A DNA stretch of 64,000 bases from Acinetobacter calcoaceticus (lineage in GTDB: Bacteria > Pseudomonadota > Gammaproteobacteria > Pseudomonadales > Moraxellaceae). The stretch is from contig NZ_LS999521.1 in NCBI RefSeq assembly GCF_900520355.1, positions 2,542,001 to 2,606,000 of the forward strand, in the 5' to 3' direction. Position numbers and translations under genes: made by a program. Below, one piece after another: positions 10,174 to 20,263 of this stretch. Below the pieces are notes generated by a model. That model had not been told where the DNA came from. It saw nothing but the letters and a program-made list of their open reading frames with translations, and did not search any database. Each line of letters opens with the position of its first letter. The stretch's first letter is position 1.

Positions 10174-10620
10174 TTACAAGCGTTTGGCTAAAGAGATAAG
10201 TTTTGAACGTGTTTTAAAGCCCTGCTTCTTATAAAAATCTTCAGAAATAGATTCTCTCAATGTATGTAGAACAATGGTTTCTATATTATTTTCTCTACAC
10301 TTTTCTTCTATATACTTTAAAAGCTTAGAACCAATTCCTTTTCCCTGATATTGGGGATGAATAAAAAAATCATCTAGATAATAACGAACTCCTTGTATCG
10401 TTGGATGAATATGTCCCATCCCAACACCAATTAATTGGTTTTCACATTTTGCGCAAAATCCAAAAGAACATGAATATTGAAAATAACGCTCAAAATATTT
10501 TCTCACGGGTTCTAAATCATCAAACTGCTCATTCCATGGCTCATTACTAAAAGCTGAACAATAAACCTCAATGCCCTCTTCAAAATCTACACTTGTGAAA
10601 GCACACAATGTAATTCTCAT
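10174..10620 (-). CDS. GNAT family N-acetyltransferase
   Basis: 148 residues. Motif A is QYQGKGIGSKLLKYIEE (near 95-110), preceded by YYLDDFFIHP and followed by TIVLHTLRES and FYKKQGFK, the standard GNAT order. The ATG has an AGGGA box 7-8 bases upstream. Substrate unknown. It is convergent with the M15 lipoprotein gene and shares its terminator. Confidence 0.85.
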   Translation of the reverse strand: MRITLCAFTSVDFEEGIEVYCSAFSNEPWNEQFDDLEPVRKYFERYFQYSCSFGFCAKCENQLIGVGMGHIHPTIQGVRYYLDDFFIHPQYQGKGIGSKLLKYIEEKCRENNIETIVLHTLRESISEDFYKKQGFKTRSKLISLAKRL

Positions 10621-10818
10621 TTATACATCCCTAACTACACATTGATAAAAATAAGCAAGAAATGAACCTTTTTATACTTATTTTTTTAATTTGGGTGGGC
10701 TGCTTAAAAAATTAATTTGCTCATTTCCCAATCAACCAAAATTTCTTGAAACGAAGATTTTTGCACTCTATGCATAAATGTTTAAAATACCCTTATCAAC
10801 ATATAGGTAAATTTGATT

Positions 10819-11487
10819 ATGCAGCAGATGTGGACAGACATTGACGAATATATCGATTCACATTTAATTCCCGAAGACCCGCGACTCGAATATGCATTAA
10901 AGAATACCGATGAACACGGCTTCTCAAATCATCTTGCTGTGGCTCCTAACCAAGGAATGTTCTTGCAGATGCTTATTCAAATGAATAAATGCAAACGAGT
11001 TTTAGAAATTGGAACCTTTGCTGCATACAGTACAATTTGGTTAGGCCGTGCATTACCTGAAGATGGTTATTTACTGACCATAGAAGGCCGTGACACTCAC
11101 GCAGAAATGGCACAAAAAAATATCGACCATGCGAATCTTCCTGTAAAAGTTGAGCTTAAAACTGGCCGTGCCGCAGATATTCTTTCTGCGATCGAACCTC
11201 AATCTATCGAGCCTTTTGATTTTATTTTCATTGATGCTGATAAACAGGGTTATCCGGAATATTTAGAATTGAGCCTGAAATTCTCCAGATCAGGTACGAT
11301 TATTGTGCTTGATAATGTGATTCGCGCAGGTGATATTTTAAATCCAGATAATAAAAAACCAAGTATTGAAGGCATCCGTGAAATGTTTAAAGCTCTCGAA
11401 AATCACCCGCAAATATTGTCTTGTACAGCATTACAAACGGTTGGTTCAAAAGGTCATGATGGCTTCGCAATTGCAATTGTGAAATAA
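10819..11487 (+). CDS. SAM-dependent O-methyltransferase (caffeoyl-CoA/catechol OMT family)
   Basis: 222 residues from ATG 10819 (a TTG two codons upstream is the alternative). Motifs are VLEIGTFAAYSTIWLGRALP (SAM-binding motif I, near residue 60), the acidic TIEGRD, and FDFIFIDADKQGYPEYL with the metal-binding Asp, then LDNVIRAGDI. This is the class-I, metal-dependent small-molecule OMT fold. The substrate is not deducible. Single gene. Confidence 0.88.
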   Translation: MQQMWTDIDEYIDSHLIPEDPRLEYALKNTDEHGFSNHLAVAPNQGMFLQMLIQMNKCKRVLEIGTFAAYSTIWLGRALPEDGYLLTIEGRDTHAEMAQKNIDHANLPVKVELKTGRAADILSAIEPQSIEPFDFIFIDADKQGYPEYLELSLKFSRSGTIIVLDNVIRAGDILNPDNKKPSIEGIREMFKALENHPQILSCTALQTVGSKGHDGFAIAIVK

Positions 11488-11553
11488 CGGTTAAAAAATC
11501 GTCTTATTTATTTTTTTATTTATAATCAATAAATTACTTTTATTACTGTTGCT

Positions 11554-11598
11554 TTTCCATATAGTTATCCACAAGTTTTGCGGATAACTATATGGAAA
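11554..11598. terminator. 17-bp perfect inverted repeat between convergent genes
   Basis: Arms 11554-11570 and 11582-11598 with an 11-base loop, between the O-methyltransferase and the convergent Usp gene. Probably a transcription end for both, although T runs are short. The left arm edge contains TTATCCACA (11565-11573), identical to a DnaA box. Confidence 0.6.
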
Positions 11599-11603
11599 TC
11601 TTA

Positions 11604-12446
11604 TTATTTAGCCACAAGCAATGGTACAGTCGCGTTTCGGAATATGGTTGTTGCAATACTTCCCAAGAAGAATTGATGAATCTTGCTATGACTAAATGCC
11701 CCAAGCACAATAATTTGAATACCATGTTCTTGTTGGTACTCTAAAATATTTTGTGCAACATCACCATAGCGATATACGGTCACAACATCAATGCCCGCTT
11801 GTTTAAGGTAATGCTCAGGTTCATTTAAAATTTCTGGATGATCGCCTACATAGACCAAATGACATTGTAGTGTTCGCAATAAATCACTTTGCGCAATGCG
11901 GCGCATCATTTTTTGGCAAGTTGGTGAATATTCATAAGCGAAGATAAATCGTGTTGGTATTTTAAAATTTTCACCAATAGTCAAAACAGTACAGTTGGCT
12001 CCACGAATAAAGTTTTCAACATTACTACCAATTGGTTTATGTTTTTCGGCAGCTCTTTCCCCGACTCGACCTAAAATTACAATGTCATTTTCATGTAAGA
12101 GATTAAAACTTTGCTCTAAAAAATCACCTTTTTCTTGAATTTTTGAACACGTAATATCGTGTTTTTCTTTAATAAGATCGGAAATATGACGGAGTAAATT
12201 ATTGCTATAGTCTAAAGCGAGTTCACTTTGTTTTTGTTCCAGCTCAGCTAACTCTTTTAGCAGCATTGCATTGCTTTCAAAGCCGATTACTCCACTAATT
12301 TCACCTAAATGATAACTTGCAGGGTAATAGTCTAGAATTTGTAATAATACAAGTTCTCGTCCAGTTGCTTTAGCAACCCATGCTGCTGCATCGGCAATAG
12401 CATTAATACACGGTGATGAGTCAATACACGCAATAACACGGTTCAT
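11604..12446 (-). CDS. Tandem universal stress protein (UspA family)
   Basis: 280 residues made of two Usp domains (about 1-140 and 150-280). The first begins MNRVIACIDSSP and has VILGRVGERAAEKHKPIGSN. The second ends with VLGAFSHSKIHQFFLGSIAT, the G-x9-G-S/T ATP-binding pattern typical of nucleotide-binding Usp. Cytoplasmic; inferred role in stress tolerance. AGAGG lies upstream of the ATG. Confidence 0.9.
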   Translation of the reverse strand: MNRVIACIDSSPCINAIADAAAWVAKATGRELVLLQILDYYPASYHLGEISGVIGFESNAMLLKELAELEQKQSELALDYSNNLLRHISDLIKEKHDITCSKIQEKGDFLEQSFNLLHENDIVILGRVGERAAEKHKPIGSNVENFIRGANCTVLTIGENFKIPTRFIFAYEYSPTCQKMMRRIAQSDLLRTLQCHLVYVGDHPEILNEPEHYLKQAGIDVVTVYRYGDVAQNILEYQQEHGIQIIVLGAFSHSKIHQFFLGSIATTIFRNATVPLLVAK

Positions 12447-12601
12447 GTTAGCCTCTCTTCTTCAGGTCTATTGCCTTGGAGATTATTCTTAAAACTTAGC
12501 TTTAACTTAGCATAGATAAAAATTCGTATGTTAAGGTTTATGTATAAAAATCAACTTTTTTGTTTAAAGATCAAACATATTATTACATTCTTGAGACTGT
12601 A

Positions 12602-13213
12602 TTACTCCCTTAAACGAATAAATTTTGCAGGGTTGCCACCTACAATATGGTACGGTTCCACATCTTTCGTCACCATACTATTCATGCCAACCACAGCATG
12701 CTGACCTATTTTAATACCATCTTTAATACCCACATGTGCACCCAACCAAACGTCCTGCTCAATTTCAATTCCTTTGGAAGTGACAGGTTGCTGGTAAAGT
12801 GGACGGTCTAACTGCATACCGTGATCAAACGCATATAAGTGACAATACGCAGCAATACGGACCTGATCATGCAACTTTATGCCGGCTCGTCCCCCGTCTA
12901 AAATACAGTGATGATTTATCGCGACCTCATTGCCAATTTCAAGGGGCCCATGCAAACTGCAATCTGCGGCAATAAAACAATTATCGCCAATAATAATTTT
13001 TCGTCCCGGTTCAGCAAAAATATGAGCTAAGGGTGAAATAAAACAGTTTTCCCCAATCTCAACTGTTTCCATGTCCATCAAATAAGCTTGATATTCTTTT
13101 TGCCATTCTTCAGCCCAAGCGCGATTTTTAGGTTTTAAAGTCCAATATAACCATGGCATGTAGTTTAAGCGGTGCTTATGTTGCTCTCGATATTTGAGTA
13201 AGGAATCAGTCAT
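12602..13213 (-). CDS. Left-handed beta-helix (hexapeptide repeat) acyltransferase
   Basis: 203 residues with repeated [LIV]-G-x4 hexapeptides: IGENCFISPLA, IGDNCFIAADC, IGNEVAINHH, VWLGAHVGIKDGIKIGQHAVVG and the closing PYHIVGGNPAKFIR, typical of CoA-dependent O-acetyltransferases (CysE/LacA/WbbJ-like). The catalytic His is probably in the YAFDHGMQ loop. Acceptor unknown. Its start overlaps the end of the upstream yigZ-like gene by 8 bp, so the two are translationally coupled. Confidence 0.85.
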   Translation of the reverse strand: MTDSLLKYREQHKHRLNYMPWLYWTLKPKNRAWAEEWQKEYQAYLMDMETVEIGENCFISPLAHIFAEPGRKIIIGDNCFIAADCSLHGPLEIGNEVAINHHCILDGGRAGIKLHDQVRIAAYCHLYAFDHGMQLDRPLYQQPVTSKGIEIEQDVWLGAHVGIKDGIKIGQHAVVGMNSMVTKDVEPYHIVGGNPAKFIRLRE

Positions 13214-13805
13214 CAGTTAATTCTTCTTCAATTTTTAACTCTTCACGACCACGCGTTACATCTCTGAGTTTTAAGGCAAGTGGCTCAATTTGATGTATTT
13301 GTAGTCTTGCTTCGATGTCTACGCCCGTTGCAGTGTAGGCTTCCTGATATTCAATTTGTTGCTGAGTAAGCTCATATTGAAATATGGCCCACTCATTAAA
13401 ATGGCAGGAAAAATAAATCGTTTTCTTTGCAATGAGTTCAATACGTTCAGCCAATAGTAAACATTGCCCAGCACAACCACCGTATGCTCTTACAAGGCCG
13501 CCCGTTCCTAGTTTTATTCCACCATACCAGCGGTTAACCATTACAATAATATTAGTCAGGTCATTCCCTTCAATGGTTGCCAAGATTGGACGTCCTGCTG
13601 TTCCTGAAGGTTCACCATCATCATTAAAGCGAACGTTATGGCCAATTTTCCATGCCCAGCATTGATGAGTTGTTGAGATATCTTTGTTTTGTTCTAAAAA
13701 TTCTTTAACTTGCTGTTCGTTTTCTACTGGCGCAGCGATAGCCTGAAATCTACTTTTTTTAATTTCTTCTTCAAACGTAACGGGTAATGCAATCGTAAAA
13801 GCCAT
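13206..13805 (-). CDS. YigZ/IMPACT family protein
   Basis: 199 residues. The N-terminal IMPACT (UPF0029) domain is marked by KKSRFQAIAAPV, HQCWAWKIG, FNDDGEPSGTAGRPIL and NRWYGGIKLGTGGLVRAYG. The C-terminal about 60 residues fit the DUF1949 domain. Bacterial YigZ proteins bind nucleic acid and are linked to translation, but the exact role is unknown. It is the first gene of a two-gene operon with the hexapeptide acyltransferase. Confidence 0.93.
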   Translation of the reverse strand: MAFTIALPVTFEEEIKKSRFQAIAAPVENEQQVKEFLEQNKDISTTHQCWAWKIGHNVRFNDDGEPSGTAGRPILATIEGNDLTNIIVMVNRWYGGIKLGTGGLVRAYGGCAGQCLLLAERIELIAKKTIYFSCHFNEWAIFQYELTQQQIEYQEAYTATGVDIEARLQIHQIEPLALKLRDVTRGREELKIEEELTDD

Positions 13806-13866
13806 AAATTAAATAAAGCATAATAAAAATCAAATTATAACGTGAATTTAATAGAATCAAACCCAT

Positions 13867-13896
13867 AAAAAAGCCCCGAATTTCGGGGCTTTTTTT
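13867..13896. terminator. Bidirectional terminator
   Basis: AAAAAA, GCCCCGAA hairpin with its complement and a seven-T tail. It lies directly after the HlyD-type gene (minus) and serves as the end of the type I secretion operon. Confidence 0.9.
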
Positions 13897-13897
13897 A

Positions 13898-15094
13898 TTA
13901 TCTTTCTCGTAACGCTTCTTTGGCTTTATTAAATGGTTTAAGCAAGTAATCCAGTACCGTTTTTTGACCAGTACGAATATCTACCGTTGCTACCATACCC
14001 GGTGTAATACCGTATGCCTTACCTTGTTTATTATAAAGCTTGTCAGAATCTGTCCGGATATAAACACGATAATAGAATTGGTCTTGTTTAACCTCATCAC
14101 GAATCGTGTCTGGTGAAATAACCGTTACCTTACCTTTTAAACCACCATAAATTGAGTAGTCATAAGCAGTAATCTTAACCAGCGCTTCTTGTCCCGGACG
14201 AATAAATGCAATATCACGCGGTAAAATACGCGCTTCAATCAGCAACTGCTCATCAATTGGAACAATGGTCATCAACTTACCATTTTGTGGAATAACACCA
14301 CCATGGGTAGTTACCGCAATTTCTTTTACAACACCACGTACCGGCGCTTTAAAAATAGCACGATCTAAGCTGTCAGTACGCCCCAGTACGACTTGTTGCT
14401 GCGTTTCAATATCGGTATTGGCTTTCGATAACTCTTCACGAGCCTTAACGAAATATTGGTTCTGCACATCATTCATTTTATTTCTAAGGTCGTTTGCTTC
14501 ACGACGTAAACGTAAAACTTCAACCTCACTGGCTGCACCTTTAGCAACCAACGGTTCGGTCATTGCCAATTCTTGTTGTACCAGTTGCAAAGCTTGTTTT
14601 AAGCCTGCAATGGTCTGTTCCAAATCTGCACGACGAGACCGATAGAGCGCTGTTTCTTCATGTACAAGTTTTGGTTCTTTCAGCACAATTTCAGGAAAAG
14701 CCAATGGTGTTCCATTTACTTCCGCCCGCAAACGTGAAGCTGTTGCCTGAGCAGAAATAAGCAAAGATCTTGATTCACCGACATTCGATGCAAAACGGGT
14801 TGGATCTAATTGTGCAAGAATTTCGCCTTTTTGAACAATATCGCCTTCTTGTACATTCAGCTTGGTTAAGATACCGCCTTCTAAAGACTGGATGACCTGC
14901 TCTTTAGATGATGGAACTACTTTACCGGTGCCGGTAGACACTTCTTCAAGTTTAAATACCCATGCCCAGATAAAGAAAATAACTAAACCAATCCCCACAA
15001 TCCAGATCACTAAACTGGCACGGGGTAACGGTGGTTCACTATAAGAGACATTCATTGAACGGGTAAGTTCTTGTTCTTTTTGTGGTTCGCTCAT
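13898..15094 (-). CDS. Type I secretion membrane fusion protein (HlyD/LapC family)
   Basis: 398 residues: a short cytoplasmic tail, one transmembrane helix (about 25-45, SLVIWIVGIGLVIFFIWAW), a lipoyl/barrel-sandwich half-motif (VVPSSKEQVIQSLEGGIL), a long coiled-coil hairpin (about 150-240) and the C-terminal HlyD half ending GMVATVDIRTGQKTVLDYLLKPF. It bridges the inner-membrane ABC transporter and the TolC-like pore. It overlaps the ABC gene by 4 bp (ATGA). In Acinetobacter this operon type exports large adhesins such as Bap and RTX proteins; none is encoded in this window. Confidence 0.93.
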   Translation of the reverse strand: MSEPQKEQELTRSMNVSYSEPPLPRASLVIWIVGIGLVIFFIWAWVFKLEEVSTGTGKVVPSSKEQVIQSLEGGILTKLNVQEGDIVQKGEILAQLDPTRFASNVGESRSLLISAQATASRLRAEVNGTPLAFPEIVLKEPKLVHEETALYRSRRADLEQTIAGLKQALQLVQQELAMTEPLVAKGAASEVEVLRLRREANDLRNKMNDVQNQYFVKAREELSKANTDIETQQQVVLGRTDSLDRAIFKAPVRGVVKEIAVTTHGGVIPQNGKLMTIVPIDEQLLIEARILPRDIAFIRPGQEALVKITAYDYSIYGGLKGKVTVISPDTIRDEVKQDQFYYRVYIRTDSDKLYNKQGKAYGITPGMVATVDIRTGQKTVLDYLLKPFNKAKEALRER

Positions 15095-17232
15095 GAATTA
15101 CCCCCTTGGTTTACTTGTTTTTGCTGGGCTGTTGATTGGTTAAGGACCTGATCTCTTGGACCATCCATCACGATTTTGCCTTCGTTAACGACAATAATAC
15201 GGTCCACTAGTTCTAAAACAGCTCGGCGGTGTGTCGCAACCACCAAGGTCCGATGTGCCAGCCATCCTTTTAAATGATCAATCAGTTGCTTCTCTGCCAC
15301 ATCATCAATGGATGCTGTCGGTTCATCGAGTAATAAAATATTAGGTTGACGAATCAATAAACGGGCCAATAACAATGCTTGTTTCTGGCCACCTGAGAAA
15401 CCAACCCCACCTTCTAAAATCAGGTGATCTAGTCCTTCTTTTTTCTCTTGCACAAAAGGTAATGCACCTGTCACTACTAAAGCCCGAAGAATATCTTCAT
15501 CAGTTGCAAGTGGTGCACCTAAAGTGAGGTTCTCACGAATCGTACCGTAGAAAAGTTGTGCATTCTGGTTGAGTAAACCCATATCACGACGTACATCAGA
15601 TGGGTCAATTAAAGAAAGATCCAGACCATCTAAATGCACGGCACCTTGAGTTGGAACTTGCATTCCTGATAGAAGCTGAAGCAGGGTCGATTTACCTGCA
15701 CCATTGCGCCCCAGAATTGCAATTTTTTCACCAGCACGAATTTTTAAATGACGGATTGCCAAACTTGGTTTCGGGTCTTCTTCTCCATATTGGAACAAGA
15801 CATTTTTTAATTCATAGTCACCATTTAAAGCAGCCTTGTGTACCAGATGTGAATGGTCAGCCTGATCGATCGGACGTTGCATGAGTTCATCCAGACTTTG
15901 TTTAGCAACTTTCGCCTGCTGTAAACGTCCTAAAACACCCGTAATTTGTGCAATCGGCCCTAACATTCGTGAAGATAAAATTGAACAGGCCACTAAAGCA
16001 CCCGTAGTCATTTCTCCTTCCATTACCGCAAAACATCCAACCAGAACCACAATCGCATAGGTCAGACCCTGAAGCATTTGAGTCCATGACATTAAGGTAC
16101 CGACAATTTTACGCTGTCTCATCCCAATATCGGCTGAAACTTCGTTCATGTGGTTCCACTGGTTCTGGAAACGCGATTCGGCACGCAATAGCTTGATATC
16201 TTCAATACCCTGTACCGCTTCAACAAGAATGGCATTACGGATTGAAGATTCTCTCATACCTTCCTGTGCAAGTTGCGCTAGCTTTTTCTGCACCAGAATA
16301 CCCGGCAAAATCATAAGCGGAACAACCAGCAACATCACCCAAAACAGCTTGCCGCCAATGATGGCAAAGATGATCAGGAACAGGAAAAAGAATGGAAAAT
16401 CAGCAATTGCACTAATGGTGGTAGAGGTCACCAGCTCACGAACACCTTCGAGCTCACGAATCTGGGAAATAAAACTACCGGTAGACTTTGAACGGTCTTT
16501 ATTCTTGATTCTTAAGGCATGACCAAATACACGGTCAGAAACCCGTAAGTCAGCACGTTTACCAATAATATCGGATAAATATACCCGTGATATACGTAAG
16601 GTAAACTCAAAAATAGCAGCAATGAGTACACCGCCCGCTAGAACCCATAAGGTTGGAATGGACTGTGATGGAACAACGCGGTCATAGACTTGCATTGAGA
16701 AAATAATGGTTGCCAGTGCCAAAATATTGGCAATGAGCGAGGCAAACATAATATCAACGTAACGCTTCCAGTCTCTTAGAACAATTGACCAGAACCAGCT
16801 TGCTTCATACGGTTTGATATATTCATCAATACGTGCATCGGGAATAGAAGTTTCAGGACGCAGAATATAGACATTCTTAATCGTATTTTTTAAGACATCT
16901 AGGCTTAAATTTTGAGAAAGGCCATGATCTCCACTCAACTGGATACTGACATTTCCTTGGGTGTCTGCTTTATCAATAACACCGACCTGTCCGTCATTAA
17001 ACTCGACCATAACAGGTAAGCGCCACGGGTTCAGCACTTCTAAAGAAAACGGTACTTTACGTAAATTTAGTCCAACCTGACGGGTAATGAGCTGTAAAAC
17101 ATCATCAAGGTTTTGATTCTGGTTCCAGTCAAGTTGTAAACGGATTCTTTCTTCTGAAGGCTCAATTCGATAATGTTTAGCAATCGTTAAGACCGACTGT
17201 AACCAGGGCTGGTAGTTTATTTTTGTCATCAT
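15091..17232 (-). CDS. Type I secretion ABC transporter with C39-like domain (LapB type)
   Basis: 713 residues. Residues 1-130 resemble a C39 peptidase fold, but the usual catalytic Cys is absent (HYRIEPSEERIRLQLDW), so it should be a non-cleaving substrate-docking domain as in LapB/HlyB. Six transmembrane helices follow (about 155-430). The nucleotide-binding domain has Walker A GRNGAGKST, signature FSGGQKQ and Walker B ILLLDEPTASID. It powers adhesin export. Both neighbours overlap it by 4 bp. Confidence 0.94.
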   Translation of the reverse strand: MMTKINYQPWLQSVLTIAKHYRIEPSEERIRLQLDWNQNQNLDDVLQLITRQVGLNLRKVPFSLEVLNPWRLPVMVEFNDGQVGVIDKADTQGNVSIQLSGDHGLSQNLSLDVLKNTIKNVYILRPETSIPDARIDEYIKPYEASWFWSIVLRDWKRYVDIMFASLIANILALATIIFSMQVYDRVVPSQSIPTLWVLAGGVLIAAIFEFTLRISRVYLSDIIGKRADLRVSDRVFGHALRIKNKDRSKSTGSFISQIRELEGVRELVTSTTISAIADFPFFFLFLIIFAIIGGKLFWVMLLVVPLMILPGILVQKKLAQLAQEGMRESSIRNAILVEAVQGIEDIKLLRAESRFQNQWNHMNEVSADIGMRQRKIVGTLMSWTQMLQGLTYAIVVLVGCFAVMEGEMTTGALVACSILSSRMLGPIAQITGVLGRLQQAKVAKQSLDELMQRPIDQADHSHLVHKAALNGDYELKNVLFQYGEEDPKPSLAIRHLKIRAGEKIAILGRNGAGKSTLLQLLSGMQVPTQGAVHLDGLDLSLIDPSDVRRDMGLLNQNAQLFYGTIRENLTLGAPLATDEDILRALVVTGALPFVQEKKEGLDHLILEGGVGFSGGQKQALLLARLLIRQPNILLLDEPTASIDDVAEKQLIDHLKGWLAHRTLVVATHRRAVLELVDRIIVVNEGKIVMDGPRDQVLNQSTAQQKQVNQGGNS

Positions 17233-18761
17233 GGTTGTACTTCGAACCCCTGAATTGAAATATTATTTAAGTCATAAGCTTGGCGGGAACGTCCTGTTGC
17301 CGAAATGTACTGAATAATACTGTTATAGATGTCATAACGTGCTGATTCGAGTTCTGAATTGGCACTATGAATGGCCTGTTCTGCATTCAATAAATCGACC
17401 AATGAACGTGTACCCAGTTTGTATTGCTCTTGATAAAGTTCACGTGTACGAACGGTTGTTGCCTGACGATTAGTCAGCACCTGCATTTGACGTTGTTTAT
17501 TTTCAATTTGCTCACGGCTGGTTCTAATCTGGTCGAGAACATCCATATAAACAGAATTCACTTTAGACTTTGCTGCTTCTTCGGCATAACTTGCCATTTT
17601 AACCTGAGAAGAAACTGCGCCACCTTGATAAAACTGACTGCTTGCTTCAAGCATGACTGAGCTATATAAGCCGTCATCTTTATCATTGTTTGGATTTCTG
17701 CCGTTAATGGCCTGACTTAAGGAACCTTTTACCGCCAAAGTCGGATACCGACTCAGTCTGGTCTGTTCCTTTTGTGCCTTGGCAACTTCAACACTTGCTT
17801 GTGCTGCAATCATTTTTGGGATGGTATTAAACTCAGGTTCACCATATAAATCGGACACTTTCACCAGATCATCTGAAATAATCCAGCCAGTTCGAGATAC
17901 ATCTGCACCCAGCAATGTTCTTAAATGTTGTTGGTACTGACGTAATAAAGATTGCTGAGCAATCAAACCAGACTGGGCAGCTTGCAAATAAGACTGGGCT
18001 TGAATTGGATCAGCTTGGCTACTAATACCTGCATTTGCACGTAAATTGGCAATGTCCTGAATTCGCTGAATACCTGCAATTTGCTGCTCGGCAATTTTAT
18101 TTAATTGAAGATAGCGCTGAATATTGACAATTGATTGCGCAACATCAAGTGCAATATCATCAATGCTGACCAGCACATTGGCCTGTTCAACCTGAACCTT
18201 GGCTTGTTCAACATCTACGCCTGATTTAATTTTACCAAAATCATAGAGCATTTGAGTCGCATTTAGGGTTAATAACTGCCGACCACGCTCACCGCTACTC
18301 AAGTCACCTGTGGTAATACCACCTGAAAGCTGTGGATAATAACCTGCCTTGGCAAAATCAATACCCGCGTTTTGGCCAGCTAAAGTGGAAATGGCTTGAG
18401 AAATATCAGGGTTGCGCTGGATTGCGATTTTCACCGCTTCCTGCAAAGTCATTTTCCTTGATGGCAAATTTGAATAAGATGAAGCTGCTCTATCATTGAG
18501 TTGAACAGTAGGAAACTCCTTAACTCTAGATTGATCTAACTTAAAATTACTCAGCTCTTGCATCTTGGCAACTTTAAATTCATCACTACTTTTAGGGGCA
18601 AAAAGTTGTGATAAGTTGTCTTTTAGGGTGTGATATTGCTCACTGGGTTTAGCAGCATATATCACCATAGGTACATGCAATGAAGTTAAAAGCATCAACC
18701 CTTTCAGGAAAGCCGGCTTTTTACATGTCCTTGTTACTCTTCTCTGGTTATATCCAATCAT
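17229..18761 (-). CDS. TolC-family outer-membrane channel of type I secretion
   Basis: 510 residues. A basic n-region (QRRVTRTCKKP) and hydrophobic stretch form a signal peptide ending near VIYAAKP. Two TolC repeats follow, each starting with the family's helical pattern (TLQEAVKIAIQRNPDISQA; later YRQQ-type repeats such as QYKLGTRSLVDLLNAEQA). It forms the outer-membrane duct for the adjacent HlyD and ABC proteins. It is first in the operon; about 200 bp of upstream DNA probably holds the promoter. Confidence 0.93.
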   Translation of the reverse strand: MIGYNQRRVTRTCKKPAFLKGLMLLTSLHVPMVIYAAKPSEQYHTLKDNLSQLFAPKSSDEFKVAKMQELSNFKLDQSRVKEFPTVQLNDRAASSYSNLPSRKMTLQEAVKIAIQRNPDISQAISTLAGQNAGIDFAKAGYYPQLSGGITTGDLSSGERGRQLLTLNATQMLYDFGKIKSGVDVEQAKVQVEQANVLVSIDDIALDVAQSIVNIQRYLQLNKIAEQQIAGIQRIQDIANLRANAGISSQADPIQAQSYLQAAQSGLIAQQSLLRQYQQHLRTLLGADVSRTGWIISDDLVKVSDLYGEPEFNTIPKMIAAQASVEVAKAQKEQTRLSRYPTLAVKGSLSQAINGRNPNNDKDDGLYSSVMLEASSQFYQGGAVSSQVKMASYAEEAAKSKVNSVYMDVLDQIRTSREQIENKQRQMQVLTNRQATTVRTRELYQEQYKLGTRSLVDLLNAEQAIHSANSELESARYDIYNSIIQYISATGRSRQAYDLNNISIQGFEVQP

Positions 18762-18918
18762 GCTTGTCTTGTTGATCTTGTTTGTTATCGTTTAAAAGCT
18801 TTTACATTCTACATATTTTTTTGCATAAAGAAGCATAATTGCAGGAATAATTCACACATTATATTTTCATCAGGTGAATGAATTAATTTATTGTTTTTAA
18901 TAGGTAAATATAAAAAAA

Positions 18919-18946
18919 CTAAAAAGAGGCATTGACCTCTTTTTAG
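18919..18946. terminator. Terminator after lptB
   Basis: 11-bp perfect stem CTAAAAAGAGG with its complement, 6-base loop, T-rich arm on both strands. It separates the Lpt operon end from the type I secretion promoter region. Confidence 0.85.
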
Positions 18947-18968
18947 ACAAATAGATTAACTATTTTAT

Positions 18969-19715
18969 TTAAACTGTAAAATCGTCACCTAAGTAGACTT
19001 TACGGACTTGTTCATTATCCAGAATTTCTTGTGGTGTACCTTCTGCAATTACCGCCCCTTCACTCACAATATAGGCACGTTCACAAATTGCCAAAGTTTC
19101 ACGTACGTTATGGTCAGTAATGAGTACACCGATACCACGATCTTTCAGAGTCTGGATAATATCTTTAATATCTCCAACCGAGATTGGATCAACGCCGGCA
19201 AATGGCTCATCAAGTAACATAAATTTAGGATCAGCAGCCAATGCACGTGCAATTTCAGCACGGCGGCGTTCACCACCAGACACACTCATCCCCAATGAAT
19301 CTTTAATATGACTGATTTTAAAGTCATTTAATAATTCAGTAAGACGTTGTTGGCGCTGTTGCTTATTTAAGTCTTTGCGTGTTTCTAAAATGGACATAAT
19401 ATTTTCAGCAATGGTCAGCTTTCTAAAAATAGAAGCCTCTTGCGGAAGATATCCGATTCCTTTACGTGCCCGTTCATGCATTGCTAAATCGGACATATCA
19501 AGATCATCAAGGTGAATTTCACCTTTGTCCATACGCACTAGCCCTACAACCATATAGAAGCTTGTTGTTTTACCAGCACCGTTAGGACCAAGCAAACCAA
19601 CAATCTGTCCACTTTGCATACTAAAAGATACGTCTTTGACGACCCAACGCTTACTATAGTTCTTTCCTAAGTGCTTAATACACAAAGTTTGGGGTTGTTG
19701 AAGAGCTTGCTGCAT
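18969..19715 (-). CDS. lptB: LptB, LPS export ABC transporter ATPase
   Basis: 248 residues. It supplies ATP hydrolysis to the LptB2FGC complex that extracts lipooligosaccharide from the inner membrane. Motifs are Walker [10 protein letters not shown], signature [14 protein letters not shown], Walker [14 protein letters not shown] and the H-loop [10 protein letters not shown]. The start shares one base with the lptA stop (TAATG), implying coupled translation. Confidence 0.97.
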   Translation of the reverse strand: MQQALQQPQTLCIKHLGKNYSKRWVVKDVSFSMQSGQIVGLLGPNGAGKTTSFYMVVGLVRMDKGEIHLDDLDMSDLAMHERARKGIGYLPQEASIFRKLTIAENIMSILETRKDLNKQQRQQRLTELLNDFKISHIKDSLGMSVSGGERRRAEIARALAADPKFMLLDEPFAGVDPISVGDIKDIIQTLKDRGIGVLITDHNVRETLAICERAYIVSEGAVIAEGTPQEILDNEQVRKVYLGDDFTV

Positions 19716-20263
19716 TAGTCACGCGCTCCTGGAAAGCTTTTTGAACTTGATGGTGGAATAATAATTTGAACACGATTTGTCGATGAGCCTTGAGCTTCAA
19801 CATCACCTTTGTTCATACTATATTTCAATGAATTACCACGAATGCTTGAACCATCTTGATATAAATATGCACCACCATTTAATGTAATAATGCCTGTATC
19901 TGCATTATAAACAATGGTCTGTCCTTCACCACGTGCCACACCTTTATCAGCACTTATTTGTTGCTGAAATTTAGACGGTCTACCCTTGGCAGTAATGGTT
20001 TGAATTTCACGCTTAGAGTTTAGCGTAGCAACAATTGAATCGGCTTGAAGCTTCATCGTGCCTTGCTCAATCACGACATTGCCGGTGTAAGTCGTCAAAC
20101 CAGTTTTTTCGTTATACGTTGCACGGTCTGCCACGAGTGAAATTTGTTGACTACGGTCAGACGGCAATGCAAAAGTCGAAGCTGATGATAAAGCAACGAA
20201 TGTAATGACCGCAGCTTGTTTTAGGAAAGCTGAAGAACGTTTTAAATTAAGACTTTGGTGCAT
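19715..20263 (-). CDS. lptA: LptA, periplasmic LPS bridge protein
   Basis: 182 residues with a signal peptide ([16 protein letters not shown], then LPSD). The OstA/LptA beta-jellyroll pattern is visible: [30 protein letters not shown] and [15 protein letters not shown]. LptA polymerises between LptC and LptD to carry LPS across the periplasm. It overlaps lptC by 17 bp and lptB by 1 bp. Confidence 0.95.
   Translation of the reverse strand: MHQSLNLKRSSAFLKQAAVITFVALSSASTFALPSDRSQQISLVADRATYNEKTGLTTYTGNVVIEQGTMKLQADSIVATLNSKREIQTITAKGRPSKFQQQISADKGVARGEGQTIVYNADTGIITLNGGAYLYQDGSSIRGNSLKYSMNKGDVEAQGSSTNRVQIIIPPSSSKSFPGARD

Noticed and set aside
11565-11573. Exact DnaA-box sequence in a hairpin
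   Set aside because: A single 9-mer match is expected by chance in 64 kb; no cluster or origin features.
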